Assembly (NCBI GenBank): GCA_019234295.1 | Contig: JAFALK010000014.1 | Coordinates: forward strand, 1-55,091 | Reading direction: 5' to 3' | From: Roseateles sp. | GTDB lineage: Bacteria > Pseudomonadota > Gammaproteobacteria > Burkholderiales > Burkholderiaceae_C | Length of the DNA: 55,091 nt | Shown here: piece after piece, positions 18,359-26,940 of the stretch | How the letters are laid out: each line of letters begins with the position of its first letter | Numbering within the stretch: the first letter of the stretch is position 1 | Program-made: the position numbers and the translations under genes | The notes under the pieces: generated by a model | Seen by the model: the letters and a program-made list of their open reading frames with translations, nothing else | Databases searched by the model: none | What the model was told of the DNA's origin: nothing

Positions 18359-20017
18359 ATGGGCCAGCAGACGCACCAAGTGCACAACCAGTTCGACGAG
18401 CTCGTCGGCTACAACCTGTTCGACACGGACCTCGCGCTGCAGGAGGCGGTGCGCGCCGCGGGCGCCGGGTGGGCCGCGCCCGAGCTGTCGGTCCATGGAG
18501 CTGAGGTGGGCAGCGCCCAGAGCTTTGAGGAGGCGGCGCTGGCCAATCGTCACCCCCCCGAGCTGCAGGCCTTCGACGGCCGCGGCCGTCGCATCGACCG
18601 GGTGGATTTCCATCCCGCCTGGCATGCGCAGATGGCTCGGCTGCGGGGCGCGGGTCTGGTCTCCAATTCCTTCCGCGGCGAGCGCGCGGGCCGCTGGGTG
18701 GCGCATTCGGCCGGTATGTACCTGCAGGGCCAGGTCGAGGCTGGCAGCACCTGCCCCTCGGTCATGACCTGGGCGGCCATCCCGCTGCTGCAGCGCGAGC
18801 CGCAACTCTGGGCCGAACTCGGCGAGAAGCTGATGAGCCGCGAGTACGACGCCCGCGACGTTCCGATCGCGAAGAAGTGCTCCATCTACATTGGCATGGG
18901 CATGACGGAGAAGCAGGGCGGCTCAGACGTGCGTGCCAACACCACCACGGCCACGCCCGTGGGCGCAGGCGGCCGCGGCCGGCCGTATCTGATCCGCGGC
19001 CACAAGTGGTTCTTCTCGGCCCCCATGTGCGACGCTCACCTCGTGGTGGCACAGATCGCCGGCGTGGGCCCCTCCTGTTTCTTCGTGCCGCGCTGGCGGC
19101 CGGACGGCAGCAAGAACCCCGTGCTGATCCAGCGCCTCAAGGACAAGCTCGGCAACCAGAGCAACTCCAGCAGCGAGGTGGAGTTCGACGACGCGCTGGG
19201 CTTCCTGATGGGCGAGGAGGGCCGCGGCATTCCCACCATCATCGAGATGGCCAATTACACGCGCCTGGCCTGTGTGGTGGGCAGCGCCGCCTTCATCCGC
19301 CAGGGCCTGGTGCAGGCGCTGGCCTATGCGCGCCAGCGCAAGGCCTTCGGCCGCGCGCTCGCAGAACAGCCCTTGATGCGCTCCGTGCTGGCCGACATGG
19401 TTGTGGAGAGCGAGGCGGCGCTCGTGCTCTCACTGCGCCTCTCGCAGGCCTTCGAGCATGGGGACGAGCCGGCCGAGCGGCTGTGGAAGCGCGTCATCAC
19501 GCCAGCGGCCAAGTTCTGGATCTGCAAGCGTGCCGTCGAACTCTCGGGCGAGGCCATGGAAGTCTTCGGCGGCAACGGATATGTGGAGACGGGGCCGATG
19601 GCGCGCCTGTACCGCGAGACGCCGGTCCACTCGATCTGGGAAGGCTCGGGCAACGTGATGTGCCTGGATGTGATGCGTGCCTTTGCGCGCGAGCCCGAGG
19701 GGGTGTTTGCGCTGCTCGCAGAGCTCGGCGAAGCAGCCGGTGGCGACAAGCTCGTTTCGGCCCGGATCGAGCGGCTGCGCGCGCTGCTGGGCGGCGCGCC
19801 GGATCTGCTGGAGGCGCGCGGACGTCAGGTCGCCCAAGACCTCGTGCTCGTGACGCAGGCGGCCCTGCTGCGCCGCCAGGCGCCGGCGTTCGTGGCCGAT
19901 GCCTTCATGGCCACGCGCCTTGGCAATCAGGGCTGGGGTGCCGTGGTCGGCGTCATCGATCCTGGCTCCATCGACGTGCAGGCGCTGCTGGAGCGGGCAC
20001 TGCCCGATGACGCCTAG
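18359..20017 (+). CDS. AidB-like acyl-CoA dehydrogenase
   Basis: A 552-residue flavoprotein of the acyl-CoA dehydrogenase superfamily. The N-terminal QVHNQFDELVGYNLFDTD and the overall length fit the AidB subfamily rather than the classic 380-residue enzymes. MGMTEKQGGSDVRANTT is the FAD-contact strand, EVFGGNGYVETGPMARLYRE is the C-terminal FAD/catalytic region, and a C-terminal helical extension from about 440 is present. In E. coli AidB belongs to the adaptive response to alkylation and binds DNA. Here no ada or alk gene is near, so the role may be metabolic. The start is an ATG at 18359, 37 bases after sppA. The end overlaps the J-domain gene by four bases at a CTAG. Confidence 0.88.
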   Translation: MGQQTHQVHNQFDELVGYNLFDTDLALQEAVRAAGAGWAAPELSVHGAEVGSAQSFEEAALANRHPPELQAFDGRGRRIDRVDFHPAWHAQMARLRGAGLVSNSFRGERAGRWVAHSAGMYLQGQVEAGSTCPSVMTWAAIPLLQREPQLWAELGEKLMSREYDARDVPIAKKCSIYIGMGMTEKQGGSDVRANTTTATPVGAGGRGRPYLIRGHKWFFSAPMCDAHLVVAQIAGVGPSCFFVPRWRPDGSKNPVLIQRLKDKLGNQSNSSSEVEFDDALGFLMGEEGRGIPTIIEMANYTRLACVVGSAAFIRQGLVQALAYARQRKAFGRALAEQPLMRSVLADMVVESEAALVLSLRLSQAFEHGDEPAERLWKRVITPAAKFWICKRAVELSGEAMEVFGGNGYVETGPMARLYRETPVHSIWEGSGNVMCLDVMRAFAREPEGVFALLAELGEAAGGDKLVSARIERLRALLGGAPDLLEARGRQVAQDLVLVTQAALLRRQAPAFVADAFMATRLGNQGWGAVVGVIDPGSIDVQALLERALPDDA

Positions 20018-20931
20018 GCGAACAGGCTGGCCCCCACCCTCGCGGCGCGCTGGTGGAGGAAGGCCCGCGCCAGGCTCGATTCCGGCTTGACGCGAAGCGC
20101 GATGTACAACTCCTTGCGCCGCTCCGCGATCTGCTCGCGCAGCTTGAAGGCCATGAAGCTCATGGGGTCGAGCCCGCGGCTCTCAGCCTGGCTGACCGAT
20201 TGCCAGAGCTTGCACATGCCCTGGCCGTCGAGGGCGCTCCTGTAGCTGTTGACCAGGCGCAGCCGGGCCTGGACGCGCTCCTCGCAATGCGCAAGCCAGT
20301 TGCACAGGGCCTGGATATTGCCCCCGGTGACCTTGGCGGGGTCCTCACCGGCCTCCAGCAGGATGGCTTCCAGGGCCTGGCGGTCGTGGGCGGCAAACGC
20401 TGCGTTCACGGCCATCATTCGCTGCTCGCGCTCGTCGCGCTCCGCATCGGCGCCAGCACGGTCGGGGTGTGCGCGCATCGCGGCGCGGCGGTAGAGCATC
20501 TTCAGCGTGGGCGGCGCCCATTGACTGATGTCGGCGCCCTGCGGCACGGGCGGCAGAGTATCGGCCGACGGCAAGCCTTCGACGCGCACCATCTGGGTCA
20601 GCTGAGGCATCTGTGTCTGGAGCTGGCCGCCTATGGGGGCTGCGGGGGGCTCGGGCAGGCGCAGCTCGATGCCGCGCAGGCGCAGGGTCTTGATCAGCGC
20701 GTGCGTGGTCGTCCTGAGCTGGGAGTCGAGATAGCCGAGCTCCTTGTACAAGGGCCCGAACATCGCCTGGTAGCGCTCGGCGAAGGCCTGGACCGCCAGG
20801 CGCCGCGCGTTGAACTCCTGCTCCTGCTGCGCGAGGTAGCGGCGCATGTCCAGCAGCCCCGCGTGGCGGCGTTCGAGCTCGCGCCGGCTGATGACGGGGT
20901 TTTGGGTGTACATGGAACCGATTCTGACCAT
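20014..20931 (-). CDS. Orphan J-domain protein
   Basis: A 305-residue soluble protein. A charged N-terminal region (about 15-90) is probably helical or coiled coil. A J-domain-like segment from about 142 has LKMLYRRAAMRAHPDRAG with the HPD tripeptide at 155-157, then a helical C-terminal half. The J-domain is shortened: helix I is hard to see. HPD normally stimulates DnaK ATPase, so this may recruit DnaK to a specific client. A second ATG at 20913 (MYTQNPVIS) is an equally good start; neither has a clear ribosome binding site. No chaperone gene is near. Confidence 0.7.
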   Translation of the reverse strand: MVRIGSMYTQNPVISRRELERRHAGLLDMRRYLAQQEQEFNARRLAVQAFAERYQAMFGPLYKELGYLDSQLRTTTHALIKTLRLRGIELRLPEPPAAPIGGQLQTQMPQLTQMVRVEGLPSADTLPPVPQGADISQWAPPTLKMLYRRAAMRAHPDRAGADAERDEREQRMMAVNAAFAAHDRQALEAILLEAGEDPAKVTGGNIQALCNWLAHCEERVQARLRLVNSYRSALDGQGMCKLWQSVSQAESRGLDPMSFMAFKLREQIAERRKELYIALRVKPESSLARAFLHQRAARVGASLFA

Positions 20932-20991
20932 TCCGTGGCGAAGTCAAAGCGCAATCAACCCATCGACTCAGGGGTGTTTCAGGGGCAGTTT

Positions 20992-22116
20992 TCAGTCGAG
21001 GGTCAGCCGATAGCGCCGGAGCGCCACCGCGCCGGCCACGAGCAGGAAGATCAGCATAGGCCAGACCTCGGGCCACAGCGTGGCGGCGTCGTTGCCCTTG
21101 AGCAAGATGCCGCGCACGATGCGCAGGAAGTGCGTCAGCGGCAGCGCCTCACCCAGGCGCTGCGCCCAGTCGGGCATGCCGCGGAAAGGGAACATGAAGC
21201 CCGACAGCAGCATCGAGGGCAGGAAGAAGAAAAAGGTCATCTGCATCGCCTGCAGCTGGTTCTTCGCGAGCGTGGAAAAGGTGAAGCCCACGCCCAGGTT
21301 GGCGAGCATGAAAATCCCGATGAGCCCGAGCAGCAGGGGCAGGCTGCCGAGCATGGGCACCTCGAACAGCACCCAGGCCGCGCTCATGATGACGCCGAGC
21401 TGGATGTAGCCGATCAGCACATAGGGCAGGATCTTGCCGACCATGACCTCGAAGGGCCGCACCGGCGTGGCCAGCAAGTTCTCCATCGTGCCGCGCTCGC
21501 GCTCGCGGGTCATGGCCAGCGAGGTGAGCATCACCATGGTCATGGTCAGGATGGTGCCGATCAGGCCGGGCACGATGTTGTAGCGCGTGAGGCCTTCCGG
21601 GTTGTAGCGGCGCTGCAGGCGCAACTCGAAGGGTGGATCCCCGGGGCGCAGTTGGGCGAGCGGGCCGGTGAGCTCGCGCTTGAGTCCGGCCACGCCCAGC
21701 TGCGCCAGGGCCGCCAGCGCATTGCCGGCCGCGGAAGGGTCGGTGGCGTCGGCGGCCACGAGCAGGACCGGCTTCTCACCGCGCACGAGGCGGCGCTTGA
21801 AGTCGCCGGGGATCACGACGATGAACTGGATCTCGCCGCGCGCGAGCATCAGATCGGCCTCGGACTCGCTGATGCCGCTGGCGTCCAGGCGGAAATAGCC
21901 GCTGTTCTGCATGGCGGCGACGAGGCTGCGGCCCACGTCGCTTTGGTCCTGGGCGACCACGGCCGTGGGCAGGCCCTTGGGGTCCATGTTGATGGCGTAG
22001 CCGAACAGCACCAGCTGCATGATGGGCACGCCCACCGCCATGGCGAAGGTCATCTTGTCGCGCAGCATCTGCTGCAGCTCCTTGATGAAGATGGCGGCCA
22101 TGCGGGCCCAGCTCAT
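20992..22116 (-). CDS. ABC-2 type exporter permease
   Basis: A 374-residue inner-membrane permease of the ABC-2 family (YbhR/YhiH-like). An N-terminal membrane segment at about 25-45 is followed by a large extracytoplasmic domain (about 50-170), then five hydrophobic segments from about 180 to the end. TRERERGTMENLLATPVRPFEVMVGK is the typical cytoplasmic coupling stretch. The start at 22116 overlaps the stop of the ATPase gene by four bases (ATGA). The open frame extends further upstream but antisense to the ATPase reading. It is the last gene of an HlyD-ATPase-permease operon. Confidence 0.9.
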   Translation of the reverse strand: MSWARMAAIFIKELQQMLRDKMTFAMAVGVPIMQLVLFGYAINMDPKGLPTAVVAQDQSDVGRSLVAAMQNSGYFRLDASGISESEADLMLARGEIQFIVVIPGDFKRRLVRGEKPVLLVAADATDPSAAGNALAALAQLGVAGLKRELTGPLAQLRPGDPPFELRLQRRYNPEGLTRYNIVPGLIGTILTMTMVMLTSLAMTRERERGTMENLLATPVRPFEVMVGKILPYVLIGYIQLGVIMSAAWVLFEVPMLGSLPLLLGLIGIFMLANLGVGFTFSTLAKNQLQAMQMTFFFFLPSMLLSGFMFPFRGMPDWAQRLGEALPLTHFLRIVRGILLKGNDAATLWPEVWPMLIFLLVAGAVALRRYRLTLD

Positions 22117-22868
22117 GCGTTGGCTCCCGCAAAGTTGTCGTGGGCGCGGGCGATGAGGCTGACGCAGGCGTCTTCGAGATTGCCCTCGGTGATGCCGGCG
22201 GCCTCGAGTACCGCCTGCTGCGAGCCTTGCGCCAGCACCTCGCCGTAGGCGATGAAGACGAGCTCGTCGCAGCGCTCGGCTTCGTCCATGTAGTGCGTGG
22301 CCACGAGCACGGTGATGCCGGCCGCGGCGAGCGTGCGCAGCTGGGCCCAGAACTCGCGCCGCGCCTGCGGATCGACGCCCGCCGTGGGCTCGTCGAGCAA
22401 GAGCAGCTGCGGATCGTGCAGCAAGCAAGCGGCCAGAGCCAGGCGCTGCTTCCAGCCGCCCGAAAGACTGCCGGCCAGCTGTTCCTGGCGGCTCGCAAGC
22501 CCCAGCTGCTCGAGCGCCTCATCCACGCGCCGCTTGCGGTCGGCCAGCTGGAACAGGCGCGCCACGAAGTCGAGGTTCTGGCGGATGCTCAGGTCCTCGT
22601 AGTAGCCGAACTTCTGCGTCATGTAGCCGACCTGGCGCTTGAGCGCGCGCTGCTGGCGGCGAAAGTCCAGGCCCAGGCAGCGGCCCTCGCCGGCGTCGGG
22701 CGTGAGCAGGCCGCAGAGCATGCGCATGGTCGTGGTCTTGCCGCTGCCGTTGGGGCCGAGGAAGCCGACGATGCGGCCCTTGGCGACCTGCAGAGTGACG
22801 TCCTTGACCACCCTGCGCCCGTCAAAAGACTTGCACAGCCCCTGTACGTCAATCGCGAAGTCACTCAT
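22113..22868 (-). CDS. ABC exporter ATP-binding protein
   Basis: A 251-residue ATPase. Walker A is GPNGSGKT at 38-45, the signature LSGGW at 135-139, Walker B LLLLDE at 155-160, and the H-loop is in VATHYMDEAERCDEL. It resembles one half of YbhF-type drug exporters. The start overlaps the stop of the HlyD-like gene and its stop overlaps the permease start, each by four bases, so the three products are probably made in fixed ratio. Confidence 0.94.
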   Translation of the reverse strand: MSDFAIDVQGLCKSFDGRRVVKDVTLQVAKGRIVGFLGPNGSGKTTTMRMLCGLLTPDAGEGRCLGLDFRRQQRALKRQVGYMTQKFGYYEDLSIRQNLDFVARLFQLADRKRRVDEALEQLGLASRQEQLAGSLSGGWKQRLALAACLLHDPQLLLLDEPTAGVDPQARREFWAQLRTLAAAGITVLVATHYMDEAERCDELVFIAYGEVLAQGSQQAVLEAAGITEGNLEDACVSLIARAHDNFAGANA

Positions 22869-23830
22869 GGGCTCACGTCGAGCGGCTGGCCCGGATGCAG
22901 GCGAGGCGCATCCTCGGCCTTGTCTGGCCGCGCCTCGACCATGAAGACGAGCTTGTTGCGCTGCTGGTTGGAGTAGATGACGGGCGGCGTGTACTCGGCT
23001 TGCGGTGCGATGTAGCTGACCCTGGCGGTGATGACGCCGCCACAGCCGTCACAGCTCAGGTGCACGGGCTGGCCGAGCTTGAGGCCGCCGACCTGCGTCT
23101 CGGGCACGAAGAAGCGCGCCTTGCGATTGGCCGGCGGCAGCAGGGCCAGCACGGGTTGGCCGGCCATCACCCATTCGCCGGGCCGGTAGAACACATCGGT
23201 GACCAGGCCCGCTGCGGGCGCTGACTGGGCCGTCTCCCGCAAGCTCCAGTCGGTCTGGGCTCGGCCGCTCTGCGCGGCGGCGGCCAGCGCGCGGGCGGCC
23301 GTGCGTTCGTCCTCGCGCGCCGGGAGTCGGGCGGTCTTCAGCGCTGCCTCCAGCTCGGCCACGCGCTCGCGGGCCGTGCGCGCCTGGAGCACGGCATCGT
23401 CGACCTGGGCCTGGGCGATGAAGCCCTGGGTCAGCAGTTGCTGGCGGCGCCGGAGCTCGGACTCGGCAAGCTGGGCCTGGGTGCGCGCCTGGCTCAGCTG
23501 GGCCTCGTAGATGGCCAGCTCCTCGAGTCGGCGGCCCTTGTCGGTGTCGCTGGCCTGGGCCTGGGCGCTTTGCGCGCGGGCCGCGGCCTCGGCATCGGCG
23601 GCGCGTTGCAGGCTGGCATCGAGCGCGAACAGCGGCGCGCCCCGCTCGGTGCTCTGACCCGCTTGCACAGCCAGGGAGCTCAATCGTCCGGCCACCGGCG
23701 CGGCCACGTAAAGCGTCTCGCCCTCCGCGTAGCCGCTCCAGGCCGGTGGGGCCTGCCGGTCGCAGGCCGACAGCAGGACAACGGTGGACAGCAGGACGAC
23801 GGTGGACAGCAGCAGCACTCGGGTCTTCAT
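22865..23830 (-). CDS. HlyD-family periplasmic adaptor, lipoprotein-like
   Basis: A 321-residue adaptor that would bridge the ABC exporter to the periplasm or an outer-membrane channel. MKTRVLLLS begins a signal sequence ending in LLSAC, a good lipobox, so the mature protein is probably a lipoprotein. A biotinyl-lipoyl-like half (VAAPVAGRLSSLAVQAGQS), a long coiled-coil region (about 70-180) and the second lipoyl half (SAPAAGLVTDVFYRPGEWV) follow. The start at 23830 is chosen because the signal peptide begins there; an in-frame ATG at 23881 adds 17 unlikely residues. The signal peptide contains an 18-bp tandem duplication. Confidence 0.88.
   Translation of the reverse strand: MKTRVLLLSTVVLLSTVVLLSACDRQAPPAWSGYAEGETLYVAAPVAGRLSSLAVQAGQSTERGAPLFALDASLQRAADAEAAARAQSAQAQASDTDKGRRLEELAIYEAQLSQARTQAQLAESELRRRQQLLTQGFIAQAQVDDAVLQARTARERVAELEAALKTARLPAREDERTAARALAAAAQSGRAQTDWSLRETAQSAPAAGLVTDVFYRPGEWVMAGQPVLALLPPANRKARFFVPETQVGGLKLGQPVHLSCDGCGGVITARVSYIAPQAEYTPPVIYSNQQRNKLVFMVEARPDKAEDAPRLHPGQPLDVSP
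23769..23812. repeat. 18-bp tandem repeat inside the adaptor signal peptide
   Basis: Two 18-bp units at 23769-23786 and 23787-23804 differ by one base. A partial third unit (GACAGCAG) follows. They encode the repeated hydrophobic VVLLST steps of the signal peptide and keep the frame. Confidence 0.85.
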
Positions 23831-23880
23831 CTTTGCGCAGGCGGGCCGATGGGGACTCCAGTATCTTCGCAGTGCACGCA

Positions 23881-23886
23881 TAGAAT
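23881..23886 (+). promoter_or_regulatory. -10-like element for the metX leader
   Basis: TAGAAT matches five of six consensus bases. Transcription would start near 23893, just before the riboswitch aptamer. The -35 region is weak. Confidence 0.4.
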
Positions 23887-23894
23887 GCCGAGCA

Positions 23895-23947
23895 TCGCGC
23901 CGATTTGCTCCGAATTGCGGGCGCGTTAGAAATGCCGCTAAAGAGGA
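23895..23947 (+). ncRNA. SAM-II riboswitch aptamer upstream of metX
   Basis: The segment follows the SAM-II fold. P1 pairs CGCGCC (23896-23901) with GGCGCG (23920-23925). The conserved GAUUU follows the 5' strand of P1 (23902-23906), and the conserved GCUAAA lies near the 3' end (23937-23942). A pseudoknot can form by pairing GCGG (23917-23920) with CCGC (23935-23938) and UCC (23909-23911) with GGA (23945-23947). SAM-II aptamers bind S-adenosylmethionine and repress methionine genes, which fits the metX gene 57 bases downstream. The motif was found by eye; a covariance search would settle it. SAM-II is best known from alphaproteobacteria. Confidence 0.8.
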
Positions 23948-23954
23948 TGCCTCG

Positions 23955-23989
23955 ACCGGTATCCGCCAAGCGGTGCCGGTTTTGTTTTT
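23955..23989 (+). terminator. Intrinsic terminator in the metX leader (riboswitch output)
   Basis: ACCGG pairs with CCGGT and CCGC with GCGG around a CAA loop, with a small internal bulge, followed by TTTTGTTTTT. It sits between the aptamer and metX on the same strand, so it is the likely expression platform: SAM-bound RNA would end transcription here. A small hairpin GAGG-ATG-CCTC (23943-23953) overlaps the aptamer 3' edge and could compete with pseudoknot formation. Confidence 0.75.
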
Positions 23990-24003
23990 GAAGAGGTGGG
24001 TTC

Positions 24004-25137
24004 ATGGCCGAACTTGGACATGTCAGACCGCAGACGATGACGTTCGACGAGCCGCTGCCCTTGCGCAGCGGCAACCGCCTGGGGCCCTACGAGCTCAAGG
24101 TCGAGACCTACGGGCAGCTCAACGCCGCCAAGTCCAACGCCGTCCTCGTCTGCCACGCGCTCAACGCCAGCCATCACGTGGCCGGCACCTACGAGGGCGT
24201 GGACAAGAGCGAGGGCTGGTGGGACAACTTGATCGGGCCGGGCAAGCCGCTGGACACCGACAAGTTCTTCGTGATCGGCGTCAATAACCCAGGTTCGTGC
24301 TTCGGCTCGACCGGGCCCATGCATGCCAACCCGGCCACCGGCCAGGTCTACGGTGCCGACTTCCCCGTCGTGACCGTGCAGGATTGGGTGGATGCGCAAT
24401 CGCGCGTGGTCGAGCGGCTGGGCATCACCCAGCTGGCCGGCGTGCTCGGTGGCTCGCTCGGCGGCATGCAGGCGCTGGATTGGTCGCTGCGCTATCCCGA
24501 GCGGCTGCGCCACTGCCTGGCCATCGCCACGGCGCCGAACCTCTCGGCCCAGAACATCGCCTTCAACGAGGTGGCGCGCCGCGCCATCATCACCGACCCC
24601 GATTTCCACGAGGGCCACTTCTACCGCCACGGCGTGATCCCCAAGCGCGGCCTGCGGGTGGCGCGCATGATCGGCCACATCACATATCTCAGCGACGACG
24701 TGATGGAGGAGAAGTTCGGCCGCCAGATGCGCGCCGCCGAGCTGGGCTATTCGACCCAGGACATCGAGTTCCAGATCGAGAGCTATCTGCGCTACCAGGG
24801 CGACAAGTTCAGCGAGTACTTCGACGCCAACACGTACCTGCTGATCACGCGGGCGCTGGACTATTTCGATCCGGCGCGCGAGCACGGCGGCGACCTGTCG
24901 CGCACCTTTGCCGCCGCCCGCTGCAAGTTTTTGATCGCCAGCTTCACGACCGACTGGCGCTTCTCGCCGACCCGCTCGCGCGAGATCGTCAAGGCGCTGG
25001 TGGACAACCGGCGCGAGGTGTCCTATGCGGAGATCGATGCGCCCCACGGGCACGACGCCTTCTTGCTCGACGACCCGCGCTATCACGGCGTGCTTCGGGC
25101 CTACTTCGAGCGCATGAGCCAGGAGTTCGCGGCATGA
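24004..25137 (+). CDS. metX: Homoserine O-acyltransferase
   Basis: MetX activates homoserine by O-acylation, the first committed step to methionine. At 377 residues it has normal length. The alpha/beta hydrolase core shows the nucleophile Ser151 in GGSLGGMQ, Asp317 in TTDWRFSP and His350 in [22 protein letters not shown] near 49-63 is the oxyanion region. Sequence alone does not decide acetyl- or succinyl-CoA as donor; many proteobacterial MetX proteins use succinyl-CoA. The ribosome binding site AAGAGGTGGG is just upstream. The stop overlaps the metW start by four bases. Expression is probably controlled by the SAM-II riboswitch. Confidence 0.95.
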   Translation: MAELGHVRPQTMTFDEPLPLRSGNRLGPYELKVETYGQLNAAKSNAVLVCHALNASHHVAGTYEGVDKSEGWWDNLIGPGKPLDTDKFFVIGVNNPGSCFGSTGPMHANPATGQVYGADFPVVTVQDWVDAQSRVVERLGITQLAGVLGGSLGGMQALDWSLRYPERLRHCLAIATAPNLSAQNIAFNEVARRAIITDPDFHEGHFYRHGVIPKRGLRVARMIGHITYLSDDVMEEKFGRQMRAAELGYSTQDIEFQIESYLRYQGDKFSEYFDANTYLLITRALDYFDPAREHGGDLSRTFAAARCKFLIASFTTDWRFSPTRSREIVKALVDNRREVSYAEIDAPHGHDAFLLDDPRYHGVLRAYFERMSQEFAA

Positions 25138-25718
25138 GCGCGCCCGGAGTGATGGAGACAATTGCGGCGCTGGTTCCCGAGGGCTCGCGCGTGCTGGACC
25201 TCGGCTGCGGCACCGGCGAGCTGCTCGCCTACCTGCAAGAGAAGCGCGGTTGCACGGGCTACGGCGTGGAGTTGTCGGACGCGAACCTGCTCGCCTGCGT
25301 GAAGCGGGGCGTGAGCGCCATTCAGCTCAATCTGGAGGACGGGCTGGCCATGTTCGCCGACCAGAGCTTTGACGTCGTGCTGCAGCTGGAGACGCTCCAG
25401 CACCTGCGCAACACCGAGGCCATGCTGCGCGAGACGGCGCGCGTGGGACGCATCGGCATCGTGAGCTTCCCCAACTTTGCGCACTGGCCCAACCGGCTGC
25501 AGGTCATGATGGGGCGCATGCCCGTCACGCGCGTGCTGCCCTACGAGTGGTACGACACGCCGAACATCCGCGTGGGCACCTACGCTGACTTCGAGGTCCT
25601 GGCGCGCAAGAACGCCTTGCGCATCCTCGACAGCTTTGGCATCCAGGACGGTCGCGAGGTTCGCCGCTTCCCCAATTTGCTCTCCAGCATGGCGGTGTTC
25701 AAATTCGACCGCGGCTGA
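25134..25718 (+). CDS. metW: MetW methyltransferase-like protein
   Basis: A 194-residue protein with a Rossmann methyltransferase fold: [15 protein letters not shown] at about 19-33 is the SAM-binding loop. [20 protein letters not shown] and [10 protein letters not shown] are MetW family signatures. MetW is found next to metX in many proteobacteria and has been reported to be needed for full MetX activity, so the ATGA overlap (25134-25137) fits production of a MetX-MetW pair. ATG at 25134 is chosen; the open frame upstream is a shadow inside metX. Confidence 0.95.
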   Translation: MSAPGVMETIAALVPEGSRVLDLGCGTGELLAYLQEKRGCTGYGVELSDANLLACVKRGVSAIQLNLEDGLAMFADQSFDVVLQLETLQHLRNTEAMLRETARVGRIGIVSFPNFAHWPNRLQVMMGRMPVTRVLPYEWYDTPNIRVGTYADFEVLARKNALRILDSFGIQDGREVRRFPNLLSSMAVFKFDRG

Positions 25719-25739
25719 ACCGCGCACAAGGAGACACAC

Positions 25740-26108
25740 ATGATCGGCTACACCACCCTCGGCACCAACGACTTGCCGCGCGCCGCGGCCTTCTACGATG
25801 AGCTGTTTGCCGTCATCGGCGTCAAGCGCATCATGGACTTTGGTCGCGGCTACGCCTGGGGCACGGGCATGGACAAGCCCGGCTTCGGCGTCATGAAGCC
25901 CTACAACGAGCAGCCCGCGACCGTCGGCAACGGCGTGATGGTGGCCCTGGTCGTGGACAGCAAGGACAAGGTCGACGCCCTGCACGCCAAGGCCACGGCC
26001 CTGGGCGGCAGGTGCGAAGGCCCCCCGGGCCCGCGCGGCGAAGGTTTCTACGCGGCCTACTTCCGCGACCTCGACGGCAACAAGCTCAACGCCTTCTACA
26101 TGGGCTGA
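25740..26108 (+). CDS. VOC superfamily (glyoxalase-like) protein
   Basis: A 122-residue single vicinal-oxygen-chelate domain. It begins MIGYTTLGTNDLPRAAAFYDELF, the usual beta-alpha start, and ends AAYFRDLDGNKLNAFY. The DGN near the end replaces the common DPxG/E metal-ligand pattern, and the first-strand His is missing (Thr instead), so metal binding is uncertain. It is probably not glyoxalase I itself. AAGGAG lies seven bases before the ATG, and the next gene starts six bases after the stop. Confidence 0.85.
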   Translation: MIGYTTLGTNDLPRAAAFYDELFAVIGVKRIMDFGRGYAWGTGMDKPGFGVMKPYNEQPATVGNGVMVALVVDSKDKVDALHAKATALGGRCEGPPGPRGEGFYAAYFRDLDGNKLNAFYMG

Positions 26109-26114
26109 TACCTG

Positions 26115-26858
26115 ATGCCATTCATCGGACTGCTCCACATCGTCATCGCCATCTTCTTCGCGGTCCATGCCGTTCGCACGGGCCGCCAGATGTACTGGCT
26201 CTTCATCCTGTTGGCCTTCCCGCTGCTGGGCAGCCTGGTCTACCTCTTCGCTGAGTTTTTGCCCGAGCAGCGCAACAGCCGCCTGGTGCGCAAGACCGGC
26301 GCGGCCTTCAAGGCCATCGTTGATCCGGGGCGCGAGCTGCGCGAGGCCGAGGCGGCGCTGGAGCAGACACCTTCGATGGGCAACCGGCTGCGCCTGGCCC
26401 AGGCCCTGCTGGGGGCGGGGCGCGCGGGTGACGCGCTGCCGCATTTCGAGGCCTGCGCCCAAGGCTTTTTCGCCAAGGATCCTGAGGCTTTGCAAGGCCT
26501 GGCCCGCGCCCAACTGGCCGTGGGTCGCAAGGACGAAGCCTTCGCCACCCTGAACCGGCTGCTGGAAGCGGCGCCCGAGCGCCAGACCGGCGAGCTGGCC
26601 CTGCTGTATGCGCAGGTGACGGCGCAGGCCGCTCCCTTGCAGGCCGAGGCGGCCTTCCGGATCGCGCTGGAGCGTCACAGCGGCATGGCCACGAACAGCG
26701 CCTGGGGGCAATGGCTGGCGGCGCAAGGCAGGAAGGACGAGGCGCGGGCCGTGCTCGAGCTGGTGCTCAAGGACGCCCGGCTGGGCAGCGCCCACGCGCG
26801 CGGGCTCCATCGAGAGGAGATTGCTGCCGCGCAAGCCGCCCTGAGAGCGCTCGCCTGA
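26115..26858 (+). CDS. Membrane-anchored TPR protein
   Basis: A 247-residue protein. The first 50 residues hold two hydrophobic segments resembling the PLDc N-terminal module (RQMYWLFILLAFPLLGSLVY). The rest is a run of helical TPR-like repeats (from about 75 to the end), with pairs such as NRLRLAQALLGAGRAGDALP and LARAQLAVGRKDEAFATLNR. It likely scaffolds a membrane-side complex. It probably shares a transcript with the VOC gene. No enzyme domain is seen. Confidence 0.8.
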   Translation: MPFIGLLHIVIAIFFAVHAVRTGRQMYWLFILLAFPLLGSLVYLFAEFLPEQRNSRLVRKTGAAFKAIVDPGRELREAEAALEQTPSMGNRLRLAQALLGAGRAGDALPHFEACAQGFFAKDPEALQGLARAQLAVGRKDEAFATLNRLLEAAPERQTGELALLYAQVTAQAAPLQAEAAFRIALERHSGMATNSAWGQWLAAQGRKDEARAVLELVLKDARLGSAHARGLHREEIAAAQAALRALA

Positions 26859-26927
26859 GCACCGCGAGCTTCTTGGGGATATTCACCAGCCGGTGCAATC
26901 CCCAAGCTTCCCGCAAGGGCCGGTCCC

Positions 26928-26933
26928 TACACT
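26928..26933 (+). promoter_or_regulatory. -10-like element, possible leaderless start
   Basis: TACACT lies seven bases before the ATG at 26941 with no ribosome binding site. No clear -35 element is seen. The position predicts a transcript beginning at the start codon. Confidence 0.3.
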
Positions 26934-26940
26934 GCCGGCC

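Noticed and set aside
16360..18387. Upstream extension of the glutamate-synthase-like frame
   Set aside because: This part is antisense to SppA, which has clear catalytic residues. The true start has a ribosome binding site at 16359.
23831..23881. Longer start for the HlyD-like adaptor
   Set aside because: The signal peptide and lipobox begin at 23830. The extra 17 residues would bury the signal and overlap the metX promoter.
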